The position numbers were made by a program, and so were the translations under genes. A stretch of 36,233 nucleotides of DNA from Zelonia costaricensis. Its lineage: Eukaryota; Euglenozoa; Kinetoplastea; Trypanosomatida; Trypanosomatidae. Where the stretch lies: the NCBI GenBank assembly GCA_030849075.1, contig JASAOO010003287.1, forward strand, positions 1 through 36,233. Direction: 5' to 3'. This document shows positions 28,062-35,828 of the stretch, piece after piece; within the stretch, counting starts at the first letter, position 1, and each line of letters starts with the position of its first letter. Below the pieces are notes generated by a model, which was not told the DNA's origin, did not search any database, and saw nothing but the letters and a program-made list of their open reading frames with translations.

Positions 28062-28133
28062 TGATGCTCTCTCTACCTTTCTTCCTCTCCCACTCACGCT
28101 GCGCGCCCCCTTCGCCATTGCCGTCCCGCTCAG
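28062..28133 (+). promoter_or_regulatory. Candidate trans-splice acceptor for the RRM gene
   Basis: A pyrimidine-rich stretch with no internal AG ends in CTCAG with AG at 28132-28133, giving a 5' UTR of about 143 nt. A later AG at 28270-28271 is also the first after a C-rich tract but would leave only 5 nt before the ATG. Confidence 0.4.
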
Positions 28134-28188
28134 CGGGTAGCCAAAACGCACATATAAGGGCTTTGTGCGCTGGCAGGCTTGCCCTGTG

Positions 28189-28200
28189 CCCCCCCCCCCC
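28189..28200. repeat. C homopolymer (12 nt)
   Basis: Twelve consecutive C residues within a C-rich tract. Confidence 0.85.
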
Positions 28201-28276
28201 ACCCTCACCCCCACCCCAATCCCCATCCCGCATACATCACCGCTCCCCTGTCCTGTGCTCGCATCATCCAGTGCGA

Positions 28277-28951
28277 ATGGCGGCTCGACTGGTCGACCCA
28301 CTGCACAGCAGCGTGGCCGGCATCGCGCCCAACGTACTCGTCATCTCAGGCTTCCCGTGGTACACGAGTGAGCTCGCCGTGCACCGCTACCTCACCGACG
28401 TCTACCCCGCTGCCGCACCGGTGACGACGCGCCTGTACACGAACGCCACCAACGGCGCCAGCCGGGGTCACTGCTTCGTCGAGTACGCGCTGCCCCCCGC
28501 AGCGGGGCCCTCCTCCTTGGCGTACGCCGGCTCGGCCGCCACCGGCGGTGGGGCTGCGGACGCGTTCAAGGCGTCGTCCAACGGGTCCGGCGCGTCCGCC
28601 GCCGAGGACGCGCTGCTGCCACCGGTGCTGCGCGAGGTGCGGCGCCGCGTGGAGGAGCAGCCGTACGAGTGCGGGTCGCTCAAGGTGCACGCCTACGTGC
28701 TCACGTCGCAGCGCTGGAGCCGCGCGGGGCGACTACCCGAGCTGCCGCTCGACCCCCCGCCGGCTCGATGGCGGGGCCGGGCCGGGGTGCTGGTTGGGTA
28801 CGGCGACGAGGGCTTTGCCGTGCGCGGCGGGCGCGAGCTGGGCCTGCCCAACACCGTGACAGCGGAGGGGCAGGAGCAGCTGGAGCGGCTCCGCAAGCGG
28901 CTGCGCACCGGGTCGGCGCGGCGCGGGGTGGTGCACGCCTCCTCTGAGTGA
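28277..28951 (+). CDS. RRM-domain protein, CPSF6/7 (cleavage factor Im large subunit)-like
   Basis: A 224-residue protein with one RNA recognition motif. RNP2 is VISGFP (22-27), followed by WYTSELAVHRYL, and RNP1-like SRGHCFVEY lies at 62-70. The order of short blocks (a GFPWYT-type first strand, a NGASRG turn before RNP1, then a long helix and a short basic segment) recalls the RRM of CPSF6/CPSF7, the large subunits of cleavage factor Im, which binds pre-mRNA in 3' end formation. A Gly/Ala/Ser insert (about 75-113) splits the domain. The Arg/Ser-rich tail of animal CPSF6 is absent, and the C terminus is short and basic (RLRKRLRTGSARRG). The RRM is confident; the CFIm link is tentative. ATG at 28277 was chosen because the upstream extension is repeat-derived. 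Confidence 0.75.
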   Translation: MAARLVDPLHSSVAGIAPNVLVISGFPWYTSELAVHRYLTDVYPAAAPVTTRLYTNATNGASRGHCFVEYALPPAAGPSSLAYAGSAATGGGAADAFKASSNGSGASAAEDALLPPVLREVRRRVEEQPYECGSLKVHAYVLTSQRWSRAGRLPELPLDPPPARWRGRAGVLVGYGDEGFAVRGGRELGLPNTVTAEGQEQLERLRKRLRTGSARRGVVHASSE

Positions 28952-29482
28952 GGGCCTGTGTGTGTGTGTCTGTGTATGNCTCGGCGCTCTATTTCGCACA
29001 TGGCGTGTACCGCTGCGCTCTTCCATCCACCGTCCGCACGGGTGTGGGCTCGTGTTGACCGTGCCAAGTTTCAGCTCCACACAAAAGATCTGCGCGGTGC
29101 AGCTGCCTGTCGTATAAGCGGAAGGTCAGGGATGGCTGAACTCCCATGCCGGAGCTGCTGCGCCGGTTGCACTGCACGCCTCCCGCTTCATCACGCCTTC
29201 TCTCACTTTCCCCCGACCCTTCCTCTCTCGTGCATGTACAATCGCGCAATCACACACAAACACACACACACGTGCATGCGAGCAAGAGCGCGGAACTCTA
29301 CCCCTCCGCCTCTCGCTTTCTGCGCTACCCCCGCAGTGCGCCCACGATAGCGCCGCCGCACGGCCGACCTTCTCCCCCCCTCCCCCCTACCCCCCTCCCG
29401 CGCACAGGGTCGGCACCTCGACGGCCCCCCCCCCTCCCCTCCACTCCCTCTCACGTCTCTAGATCAATAGCAGGAAACAGCG
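28952..29482. other. Intergenic region between the RRM and TTC29-like genes
   Basis: No credible gene. A GT run follows the stop (28958-28976), an undetermined base (N) lies at 28979, a CA-rich run at 29246-29271, and a strong pyrimidine tract just before the next gene. Confidence 0.7.
29423..29462 (+). promoter_or_regulatory. Candidate trans-splice acceptor for the TTC29-like gene
   Basis: A nearly pure pyrimidine tract with a C run ends in CTAG with AG at 29461-29462, only 20 nt before the start codon. Confidence 0.55.
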
Positions 29483-30985
29483 ATGCAGCCGGCGGCCGCC
29501 TTCGAGCCGCGCAAGCCGTCCTCGTCGTCGTCGACGCCGCCCCAGGGCGGCAGCCACCGCAGCTCAAAGGCGAGTCGGCCGCAGCCTAACGCGTTCGCCA
29601 AGTCCGCGCCGCCCGCCGCGGCAGGCCGCCACAGCACCGCGAGCGTCGCCTCGGCCACTGCGTCCGCGCCGGTCCCGCCGTCGCCCAACAGGCGCGGGTT
29701 TGGGCTGGGGCAGTCGCCGCGGCTCGTGGGCCAGGCGGAGCGGTCGGAGCGGCAGGGCTCTGTCTTCAGCCTCCGCGCCCCACGCATACCGGCGACCACG
29801 GCGTCGAACACGAGCAACACAACCAAGGGCAGCCCTGCTGGGACGAAGGTGCTCGATGACGCGTCCGCGCCGGTGGTCGTCGTCGGGGCGGAGCGGGACT
29901 CGGTGCCGTTCCGGCTGTGCTGTGAGGCCCTGGCGGAGGGCTGCGTGCAGACCTACATGCACCTCTTCCACCTCGCCCACCGCGACCCCGTCTGCGTCGA
30001 CACCCTCTCGCGCCGCTTCTTCAGTGTGTCCGACGGCCGCCTTGCGTGGGTGCAGCAGCAGCTCTCCGCCGTCGAGGTGCTGCGCCGGCAAAGCGAGTTC
30101 GCCCAGGTCTTCGCGCACTGCCAGCAGCTGGCCGACTACTTCGAGAGCGAGGGTGACTGCAACGAGGCGCTGTGGTACCACGACACGGGGCTGCAGTACA
30201 TGATGGAGTCCCTCGACCGCGACCTCGAGCAGAAGGCCCGCCTCGCCTACGCGACGTTCCAGGAGCGGCAGGGCCACCTCGAAGAGGCCGTCGTGCTCTT
30301 CGAGGCCATGTACCGCCTCGCCGCCTCGCTCGCGGACGAGGAGACCCTGCAGCGGGCCAACCGGTGCCTCATGCGGGTGCACCAGAAGCTCGGTGACGCC
30401 TCGAAGTTCACCGACCCGCAGGCGGCGGCGCGGCACTACGCGAAGGCCGCGGAGGCGGCGGAGCGCGGCAAGAGCGGCGCTGCTGAGGGAGCCGCGTACT
30501 CGGCGCTCGGCGACGTCAGCGAGGCGCGCGGCGACCTGCCGCTGGCCCTGCGCTACCAGCGGAACTTCCGCGCCCTAGCCCAGCGTAACGACCTGAAGCC
30601 GGAGGAGTGCCACGCGACGCTGCGGGTGGCCGACCTGGAGGAGCGGCTTGGGCTGAAGCTGGAGGCCTCGACGACGCTGCAGGATGCGCTGAGGCTCGCC
30701 AAGGACCTCGGGCAGCCACGGCAGCTCTGCATTGCCACGCTGCAGCTCGGCGAGGCGTACCGCAGCCGGGACCAGGAGCAGCAGGCGCTGCAGTGCTTCG
30801 ACGAGAGCTTCGCCGCGGCGATGGAGACGGGCGATCAGGAACTCATCGACACCGTCCGCATCGCCATGGGGTTCACCCGCGGCGACTACTACCTGACGCA
30901 CGCGTACAACGGGCAGGGCTACTTGCACCTCGTGTGCACCGACATCCGCGCGCAGCTGGCGTGGATGAGCGGGGGCACCTTGTAG
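29483..30985 (+). CDS. TTC29-like tetratricopeptide repeat protein (flagellar)
   Basis: A 500-residue protein; human TTC29 has 475. After a disordered Ser/Pro-rich leader (1-130) comes a segment with EGCVQTYMHLFHL (about 152-164), matching the GYHxSFTELFxLM start of TTC29. TPR-like helix pairs follow, for example HLEEAVVLFEAMYRLA (about 265), AAYSALGDVSEARGDLPLAL (about 338), a third near 377-402, and ATLQLGEAYRSRDQEQQALQ (about 418). The end, with a GFTRGDYYLTHAYNGQGYLH block, parallels the human C-terminal region. TTC29 is known as an axonemal/flagellar protein needed for normal sperm and trypanosome flagellar motility and linked to dynein or intraflagellar transport. The same role is inferred here. 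Four or more TPRs are visible, so the TPR call is firmer than the orthology. Confidence 0.83.
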   Translation: MQPAAAFEPRKPSSSSSTPPQGGSHRSSKASRPQPNAFAKSAPPAAAGRHSTASVASATASAPVPPSPNRRGFGLGQSPRLVGQAERSERQGSVFSLRAPRIPATTASNTSNTTKGSPAGTKVLDDASAPVVVVGAERDSVPFRLCCEALAEGCVQTYMHLFHLAHRDPVCVDTLSRRFFSVSDGRLAWVQQQLSAVEVLRRQSEFAQVFAHCQQLADYFESEGDCNEALWYHDTGLQYMMESLDRDLEQKARLAYATFQERQGHLEEAVVLFEAMYRLAASLADEETLQRANRCLMRVHQKLGDASKFTDPQAAARHYAKAAEAAERGKSGAAEGAAYSALGDVSEARGDLPLALRYQRNFRALAQRNDLKPEECHATLRVADLEERLGLKLEASTTLQDALRLAKDLGQPRQLCIATLQLGEAYRSRDQEQQALQCFDESFAAAMETGDQELIDTVRIAMGFTRGDYYLTHAYNGQGYLHLVCTDIRAQLAWMSGGTL

Positions 30986-31263
30986 CCGTGCCAGCGGAAC
31001 CCGTTGTCTCCTCTATTGGTCTTGCTCGTGTGGGTTTTGCGTCGGCGCGTGTGCCACTTCGAATCGTTGATGCCTTCACGATGATGTACAGCAGCATGTA
31101 CTATGCTCTTCCCTCATCGACACACACACACATAAATGCATGCACATGCATGCCGAAGAACCTGTGCGCCTCTACATGCACCTGTGTGTGTGCGTGTCGA
31201 TGAGGTCTTTTCCCGTGCTTTGGCTGTGCACGTGGCGGGTACGGTGCGTATGGCAGAGGGCCT

Positions 31264-31286
31264 TGTGTGTGTGTGTGTGTGTGTGC
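31264..31286. repeat. (GT)n microsatellite
   Basis: About eleven GT units, followed within about 10 nt by a 12-base C run. Confidence 0.85.
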
Positions 31287-31384
31287 CGGTCACTCTCCCC
31301 CCCCCCCCGCCTCTCCACTGCACGCCCCCTCCACTCCCGCTCCGCCAGCGTCGCCGCCGCTTTCCCGTCGTTCCTCTGCCTCTG

Positions 31385-31399
31385 CCCCCCCCCCCCCCC
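31385..31399. repeat. C homopolymer (15 nt)
   Basis: Fifteen consecutive C residues. Confidence 0.85.
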
Positions 31400-31625
31400 G
31401 CACTTGCCCGCTACACCACAGCGCTGCATCGCCACCCGTCCGAGGCGGACACTCCGCAGTTTCTCTCTTCCTCTCCTCTCTCTGCCTCACTGGAATGGGC
31501 TAGGGAGGCCAGGCTGACTGCACCCCCCCCCTCACCCCACCCCGAGGTGGAGCTGCGATGAGGTTCTCCACCGTAGGTTGGGATACCTCTCCTACCGAAC
31601 TAAATTGTCTTGGAATGCAGGTCAC

Positions 31626-31707
31626 ACCACTCCTCCTTCCCTCCTCCCTTGTCCATGACTCATGACTGCCTGCGCCTGACCCTGTCCGTGTGCCCTCCAA
31701 ACGGGTA
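31626..31707 (+). promoter_or_regulatory. Candidate trans-splice acceptor for the REX1-B-like gene
   Basis: A C/T-rich tract at about 31626-31652 is followed by its first AG at 31706-31707, giving a 5' UTR of about 85 nt. Confidence 0.4.
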
Positions 31708-31792
31708 GCTCACTCACGGATCCTCTTGCACACCTGCACATACGTACACAGACTCACACGCACACGCATACGCGCACGTAACCAATACGCAC

Positions 31793-32968
31793 ATGTCGGC
31801 GGTCGTTGACGCGAAGCGGTCCGCGGTCGCAGCCCTCAAGCTGCAGCGGGAGCGGAGCACGGCGTACCAGCAGTGGACCCTGCAGTTCCACCGCGCCATC
31901 ACGGGCGACATAACGGCCAGCGAGCTGCAGCGCAACATCCAGGGCATCGTCCTGCCCGAGTTTCAGCGCATCAGCACGCAGCTGCGCACGCTGCAGCGGA
32001 CGCTAGAGGAGTCCGCGTCGACGCGCCCGTCTTGCGGCACCACCGCTGGCGCCGGGGCCCGTGTCGAGGTGGACAACAAGCGGGAGTCGTGCGGGCCCCC
32101 CTCTGAAGCCAGGGCCCTCGCGCTGGCCAGCTGGATCGACCGGCTGCAGGACCTGGAGCGGGAGCACTACACCGTGACGCTGGGCCTCGCAAACGAGCTC
32201 GTCGAGCACTGCACCCCCAACGTGTGCCGCGCCACGGCCGAGGACGGGGCCGCGGCGGTGACGGCACCGGCGACTGCGGCACAGCAGCAGCAGCAGCAGC
32301 ATCCGTCAGCCGCTACGGCCGTGTTCACGGACATCAAAGATCTCTTCAAGCCGGACGACAGCGACGGCGATGAGGAGGAGCGCGGTGGCGACGGCGCGCC
32401 ACTGCACGAGCGGGTCGATCGGCGCTCGCGGCAGACCCCTGCAGCTCCGGCGGCACCGGTGCATGCAGTGGCGGCGACGGGCAACACGAGCAGCTCGGTG
32501 GCAGTGAGTGAGGACGGTGCGGCGTCGCCGGTGCTGCGCGTGCACGACGCGGATCGGTGTCCCCTTGCACGCATAGTTCCACCGCGCTTCCACACGCACC
32601 TCTTCTTCGTGCCCTGCCGCAACGCCATCGACGAACTCGGTGGTGGTGGCAGCAGCAGCAGCAGCAGAAGCGTGTCCATCGCAGGGGAGAACGCGGGTGG
32701 GGAGGGGAGGGGCAGTCGCGATGCGCCGTCGGCGGCGGACGAGAACAAGCGCACACGACCGCGCGAGTCGGAGCTCGTCCCATTGCACGCCAAGCGCGCG
32801 GCCCGGGGGGACGGCGTGATCGCGCGCTACGACCCTGCAGCGGTGGCGCGGCGGTGCCTGGCGTGGTCGAGTGGCGTGGGTGCTGTGGTGCATCAGCAGG
32901 AGGCCATTCGTGCCGCTATTGAAGACCTGTGCGAGGAGTTGCAGGGCGAGATCAGCGATGACGTGTAA
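31793..32968 (+). CDS. Putative REX1-B (required for excision 1-B) domain protein
   Basis: A 391-residue protein. The N-terminal part looks like a helical bundle: a first helix with ALKLQRERSTAYQQW (about 14-28), a second with EFQRISTQLRTLQRTLEE (about 56-73), a disordered loop, then WIDRLQDLEREHYTVTLGLA (about 112-131). This order and the IDRLQxxEREKxxLTxxLQLA pattern match the REX1-B domain, named from a Chlamydomonas DNA-repair locus and present in human REX1BD. Its biochemical function is not established. Residues about 150-330 are acidic or Ser/Ala-rich low complexity with a Gln run (about 164-169). The C terminus forms a further helix ending AIEDLCEELQGEISDD. The match is from memory of a short pattern. 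A coiled-coil protein of another kind is possible. Confidence 0.5.
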   Translation: MSAVVDAKRSAVAALKLQRERSTAYQQWTLQFHRAITGDITASELQRNIQGIVLPEFQRISTQLRTLQRTLEESASTRPSCGTTAGAGARVEVDNKRESCGPPSEARALALASWIDRLQDLEREHYTVTLGLANELVEHCTPNVCRATAEDGAAAVTAPATAAQQQQQQHPSAATAVFTDIKDLFKPDDSDGDEEERGGDGAPLHERVDRRSRQTPAAPAAPVHAVAATGNTSSSVAVSEDGAASPVLRVHDADRCPLARIVPPRFHTHLFFVPCRNAIDELGGGGSSSSSRSVSIAGENAGGEGRGSRDAPSAADENKRTRPRESELVPLHAKRAARGDGVIARYDPAAVARRCLAWSSGVGAVVHQQEAIRAAIEDLCEELQGEISDDV

Positions 32969-33005
32969 GGCTCCCGCGTTTGCGGGAACCACGCGCCGAT
33001 GCATA

Positions 33006-33041
33006 TGCGTGTGTTTGTGTGTTTGTGTATGTGTGTGTGCG
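33006..33041. repeat. (GT)n microsatellite, interrupted
   Basis: GT units with TT and AT interruptions, starting about 40 nt after the stop codon. Confidence 0.85.
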
Positions 33042-33289
33042 CGCTTTTCCTCTTCCTCGCACACCGACGCCGCACCGGGAGCACAAGCAAGTCTGCATCC
33101 CCAAAAAAAATATGAAGAAGCAGCAGGTACACAAGGCATTCGCTGTGTCGATGCTGTAAAGTCCGTCGTAGGGGTGTCCGCCACCGTGTGTGTGTGTGTG
33201 CGTGAGGGGGGGGGGGTGTTGATGAGTCGCTGTCTCCTCCTCCCCTCAACCGCACGTATTGTGGCACCTCCCACCTCCTGCGTACTAGC

Positions 33290-33365
33290 CGTCTTCTCTC
33301 CCTCCCTCCCCCCTCTCGTACCTCGCTCACGTCTGCCACCGGCGGTGTGACGAATCGCGCCTTAG
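33290..33365 (+). promoter_or_regulatory. Candidate trans-splice acceptor for the PPCS gene
   Basis: A strong C/T tract at about 33290-33320 is followed by its first AG at 33364-33365, predicting a 5' UTR of about 115 nt that contains the CA run. Confidence 0.45.
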
Positions 33366-33372
33366 CACGCCA

Positions 33373-33377
33373 GCACA

Positions 33378-33408
<31 letters not shown>

Positions 33409-33409
33409 G
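33373..33409. repeat. (CA)n microsatellite in the predicted 5' UTR
   Basis: About eighteen CA units with one TA, ending 71 nt before the PPCS start codon. Confidence 0.9.
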
Positions 33410-33480
33410 TACAAGTGTGCACGTAATCGAGCAGCTCCTCCATCCAGCCCCCCACCCCTCCCACTCCCACTCCCGCTCCA

Positions 33481-34419
33481 ATGCAGCAAGCTGTGGAAGC
33501 CTTCTACGCGGAGAACCTGCCTGCAGAGGCACAGGCGGGGCTGTCCGCCTGCGCGGGGCCGCTTCAGGCCTTCCTGCACCGCGTGCTGGAGGCGCACCCG
33601 GACTGCCCCGGTGTCGCCTTCATCACGAGCGGCGGCACGACAGTGCCGCTCGAGGTGAATGCCGTGCGCTTCATCACCAACTTCAGCAGCGGCGGCCGTG
33701 GGGCGCTCTTTGTGGAGACGCTCGCAGAGCGCGGCTGGGCGTGCGTGCTGCTGCATCACCACACCGCCATCATGCCCTTCCGGCGCACGCTCGACGCACT
33801 CAGCACGGCGCAGCTCTTCGACATTGTGGCGGGCGTTGCCTCCCCGGAGGTGCAGCACGCCGCGGACCTCTACCGGCGCACCAGCGACCTCGTCCACTGC
33901 ATCGCCTTCAACAGCGTCGTCGAGTACATCTTCCTGCTCGAAGCTGTTGCGCGTGCGCTCTGCGGGGAGGCGGTGATGCCGCCGGCGCTGCTGCGGCGCC
34001 CCTGCCTCTTCTTCGCCGCCGCCGCCGTGTCGGACTACTACGTGCCCCTGCCGAAGATGTCCAAGGAGAAGATCAGCGGCGGGGACGGCCTCACGTTGCA
34101 GCTGTCCAACGTGCCCAAGCTCCTCCTCCTCCTGCATGACGAGTGGCTGCGGCGCGACGTGCCCGGCGCGGTGCAGCCGTACGTGGTCACCTTCAAGCTC
34201 GAGACCTCGGAGGCGGCCATGAAGCGCAAGGCGATCAGCAACCTGCACGCCTACCACTGCGACGCCGTCGTGGCGAACATGCTGCAGAGCTACAAGGAGT
34301 GGGTGCTCATCTACGCCAAGGGCGGCGATGACAGCGCCCCGCAGCTGGTGCGCAAGGAGGTGGGCAAGACGATCGAGTCAGCCCTGTGCGACGCCCTAAT
34401 ACCGCTCTGCCACCGGTAG
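33481..34419 (+). CDS. PPCS: Phosphopantothenate-cysteine ligase (eukaryotic type)
   Basis: A 312-residue protein, almost the same length as human PPCS (311). It joins cysteine to 4'-phosphopantothenate, the second step of coenzyme A synthesis after pantothenate kinase; the eukaryotic enzyme is cytosolic and usually uses ATP. Motifs: [11 protein letters not shown] (T49-SGGT nucleotide-binding loop), NFSSG (67-71), AAVSDYYVP (181-189), [22 protein letters not shown] (238-242), and a VANML segment with the conserved Asn at 266. No decarboxylase (CoaC) domain is fused, unlike the bacterial Dfp/CoaBC protein and as in other eukaryotes. The ATG at 33481 gives the expected N-terminal helix. Neighbouring genes have no evident link to CoA metabolism. 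Confidence 0.95.
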   Translation: MQQAVEAFYAENLPAEAQAGLSACAGPLQAFLHRVLEAHPDCPGVAFITSGGTTVPLEVNAVRFITNFSSGGRGALFVETLAERGWACVLLHHHTAIMPFRRTLDALSTAQLFDIVAGVASPEVQHAADLYRRTSDLVHCIAFNSVVEYIFLLEAVARALCGEAVMPPALLRRPCLFFAAAAVSDYYVPLPKMSKEKISGGDGLTLQLSNVPKLLLLLHDEWLRRDVPGAVQPYVVTFKLETSEAAMKRKAISNLHAYHCDAVVANMLQSYKEWVLIYAKGGDDSAPQLVRKEVGKTIESALCDALIPLCHR

Positions 34420-35114
34420 GCGTGCAATGGGTGGGGAGGGGAGGGGACCCGCACTTCCCTCTTTGTTTAGCCCGCTGGACCTGCAGAGGGATCGGTGGCT
34501 GACGCTCGCCGCGCACCCGATCTTGGCCTGCTGCGCCTTTCGCCGCCCCTCCCTTCCCACTGCAAGCGGCACGGTCAGCTTCCCTCCCCGCGCTCCTACA
34601 CTGCCTCCACCTCTGCGTGTGCTGCTGCGCGTGGTAGCGCTCGCACTCTCCTCGCTCACAGACGCGCATGCCGTACACCCCCCCCCCGGCTCCCGCTCCC
34701 GCTCCCGCTCCTTCCCCTCTCCCCGCTCGAACTGGGCGAGAGTTGCGAGCCGTCTGCTTCCCTCTGCACCGCCCAGCTCGCTTGTCTTTGAGTTTGCCTT
34801 GTGGGGGTGCAAGCTTGTCGGTGGGAGAAGTGCGCGTGCACGCGTCGCTGCACGACAACCTCGCGGGGCCGCCGCTTCTCTGCACCCCCTCCCCCCGCCC
34901 TCGCGCGCGTGGGCTTGCCGCTCCCTCGCAAACTCGGTCCTCTTGTGTTTCCCGCCTTCGTACGTCACGAGCGAACGAGCAGCAGTTGTTGATGGAATCA
35001 AACGAAATGCGAAATGGCGGGGACTCGCGCTTTCACGTCGTAGCGGCCAGGCCCTCGCTTCCGAAGCGGGGGCTCTGCTCTATGCGCTGTGCACCATGCC
35101 TGTGTCGGCGTCCT

Positions 35115-35195
35115 CATCCCCCTTTCACGCACCCTCTCCCGCCCTCGCCGTCTCTCCACTCACGTCTTGTGTCTCGCTGCGCCGCCGGGCTGTAG
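35115..35195 (+). promoter_or_regulatory. Candidate trans-splice acceptor for the PAC3-like gene
   Basis: A long pyrimidine-rich tract is followed by AG at 35194-35195 (another at 35205-35206), predicting a 5' UTR of about 75-85 nt. Confidence 0.45.
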
Positions 35196-35239
35196 AAGTC
35201 AACTAGCACCGTGCCTCCTCATCGCTCGCCCCGTCCCAC

Positions 35240-35258
35240 ACGCACACACACACACACA
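35240..35258. repeat. (CA)n microsatellite in the predicted 5' UTR
   Basis: About nine CA units ending about 20 nt before the PAC3-like start codon. Confidence 0.85.
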
Positions 35259-35279
35259 GTCGATCCACACACGCTCCTT

Positions 35280-35828
35280 ATGCAGACGGAGCATCGCGAC
35301 GTGGGGGAGGGTGCGGCGCCCTCTACGACGCGCCAGGCGGCAGCAAGTCAGGCCGTGGAGCTCGCCCCCGCCACGCGCCAGCGCAGCGTCACCTTCCGCT
35401 ATACCCCCTCCTCCTCCGCTACCCCTACCGACACGGACGCGGCTGTGTGCCTCGAGCTGCACCTCTCCATCCGCTGCTTCGCCGATGACATCCTGCTGCT
35501 CGTGACGGAGGAGGCGACGTGCGCGCCGGGTGTGCTGCTGCGCTACGACGCCCCTGCAGCCGGCCCCAGCGCCTTCATGTACGATGGCGAGACGCCCTCG
35601 CTCGACGTCACGGTGCTGCTTGGGTTGCGCGACCACCCGCTGACGAACCTGCTGGCGAGCGGCATCGCCCACCGCATCCGCCGCCTCGGCGAGACCAGGC
35701 CGCTGCTCATGGGCCTGAGCGTCGTGCAGTCCGCCAAGCAGCTGCACAGCGGCGACGCGAAGAAGCGTTTTCTAGGCTTTGCAGCGTCGTCCCTCGTGGA
35801 CCTTGCCAGGGAGGCACCGTCGGCATGA
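35280..35828 (+). CDS. Proteasome assembly chaperone 3 (PAC3/PSMG3)-like protein
   Basis: A 182-residue protein; human PSMG3 has 122. The core matches the family pattern: FADDILLLVTEEATCAPGVLL (about 63-83; human has a similar HILVLVTQFGKMGTLV block), then LDVTVLLGLRDHPLTNLLAS (about 109-128; compare TTKVLLGQDEPLIHVFA), then RPLLMGLSVVQSA near 140-152. PAC3 pairs with PAC4 to help assemble the alpha ring of the 20S proteasome in the cytosol. The extra length is an N-terminal disordered leader and a C-terminal extension. The ATG at 35280 is the first in frame; the longer open frame begins with GTG and encodes CA-repeat His-Thr. The call rests on short remembered patterns, and no PAC4 partner is in the window. 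Confidence 0.65.
   Translation: MQTEHRDVGEGAAPSTTRQAAASQAVELAPATRQRSVTFRYTPSSSATPTDTDAAVCLELHLSIRCFADDILLLVTEEATCAPGVLLRYDAPAAGPSAFMYDGETPSLDVTVLLGLRDHPLTNLLASGIAHRIRRLGETRPLLMGLSVVQSAKQLHSGDAKKRFLGFAASSLVDLAREAPSA

Larger units (their letters stand above)
27526..28276. other. Intergenic region upstream of the RRM gene
   Basis: No credible gene. It contains a CA run (27667-27683), an AGAG-rich stretch near 27780-27795 and again near 27910, pyrimidine tracts at about 28060-28130, and a 12-base C run (28189-28200). The RRM reading frame is open back to an ATG at 27617, but that extension is His-Thr and Pro-rich translation of repeats. Confidence 0.65.
30986..31792. other. Intergenic region between the TTC29-like and REX1-B-like genes
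   Basis: No credible gene. It holds a short CA run (about 31119-31133), GT runs (31181-31196, 31264-31286), C runs (31297-31308 and 31385-31399), pyrimidine tracts, and CA-rich DNA at about 31725-31785 just before the next start. Confidence 0.7.
32969..33480. other. Intergenic region between the REX1-B-like and PPCS genes
   Basis: No credible gene. GT runs follow the stop (33006-33041, 33186-33202), then a G run, a pyrimidine tract and a long CA run before the next start. Confidence 0.75.
34420..35279. other. Intergenic region between the PPCS and PAC3-like genes
   Basis: About 860 nt without a credible gene. Several open frames cross it but are rich in Pro, Arg and Ser from C-rich DNA. A C run lies near 34679-34687, a tandem GCTCCC-type stretch at about 34689-34712, pyrimidine tracts at 35115-35165, and a CA run at 35240-35258. 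Confidence 0.65.

Noticed and set aside
27617..28276. In-frame extension of the RRM protein back to an ATG at 27617
   Set aside because: The extra 220 residues are His-Thr, Pro and Ser runs from microsatellites and pyrimidine tracts, and a good splice acceptor lies inside it at 28132-28133.
34992..35195. Possible 67-codon small ORF before the PAC3-like gene
   Set aside because: Its second half translates the pyrimidine tract of the splice acceptor, and the first half shows no clear codon bias or motif.
34427..35206. 259-codon + strand open frame between the PPCS and PAC3-like genes
   Set aside because: Composition is Pro/Ser/Arg-rich from C-rich DNA, it has no domain, and it runs through the splice-acceptor tract of the next gene.
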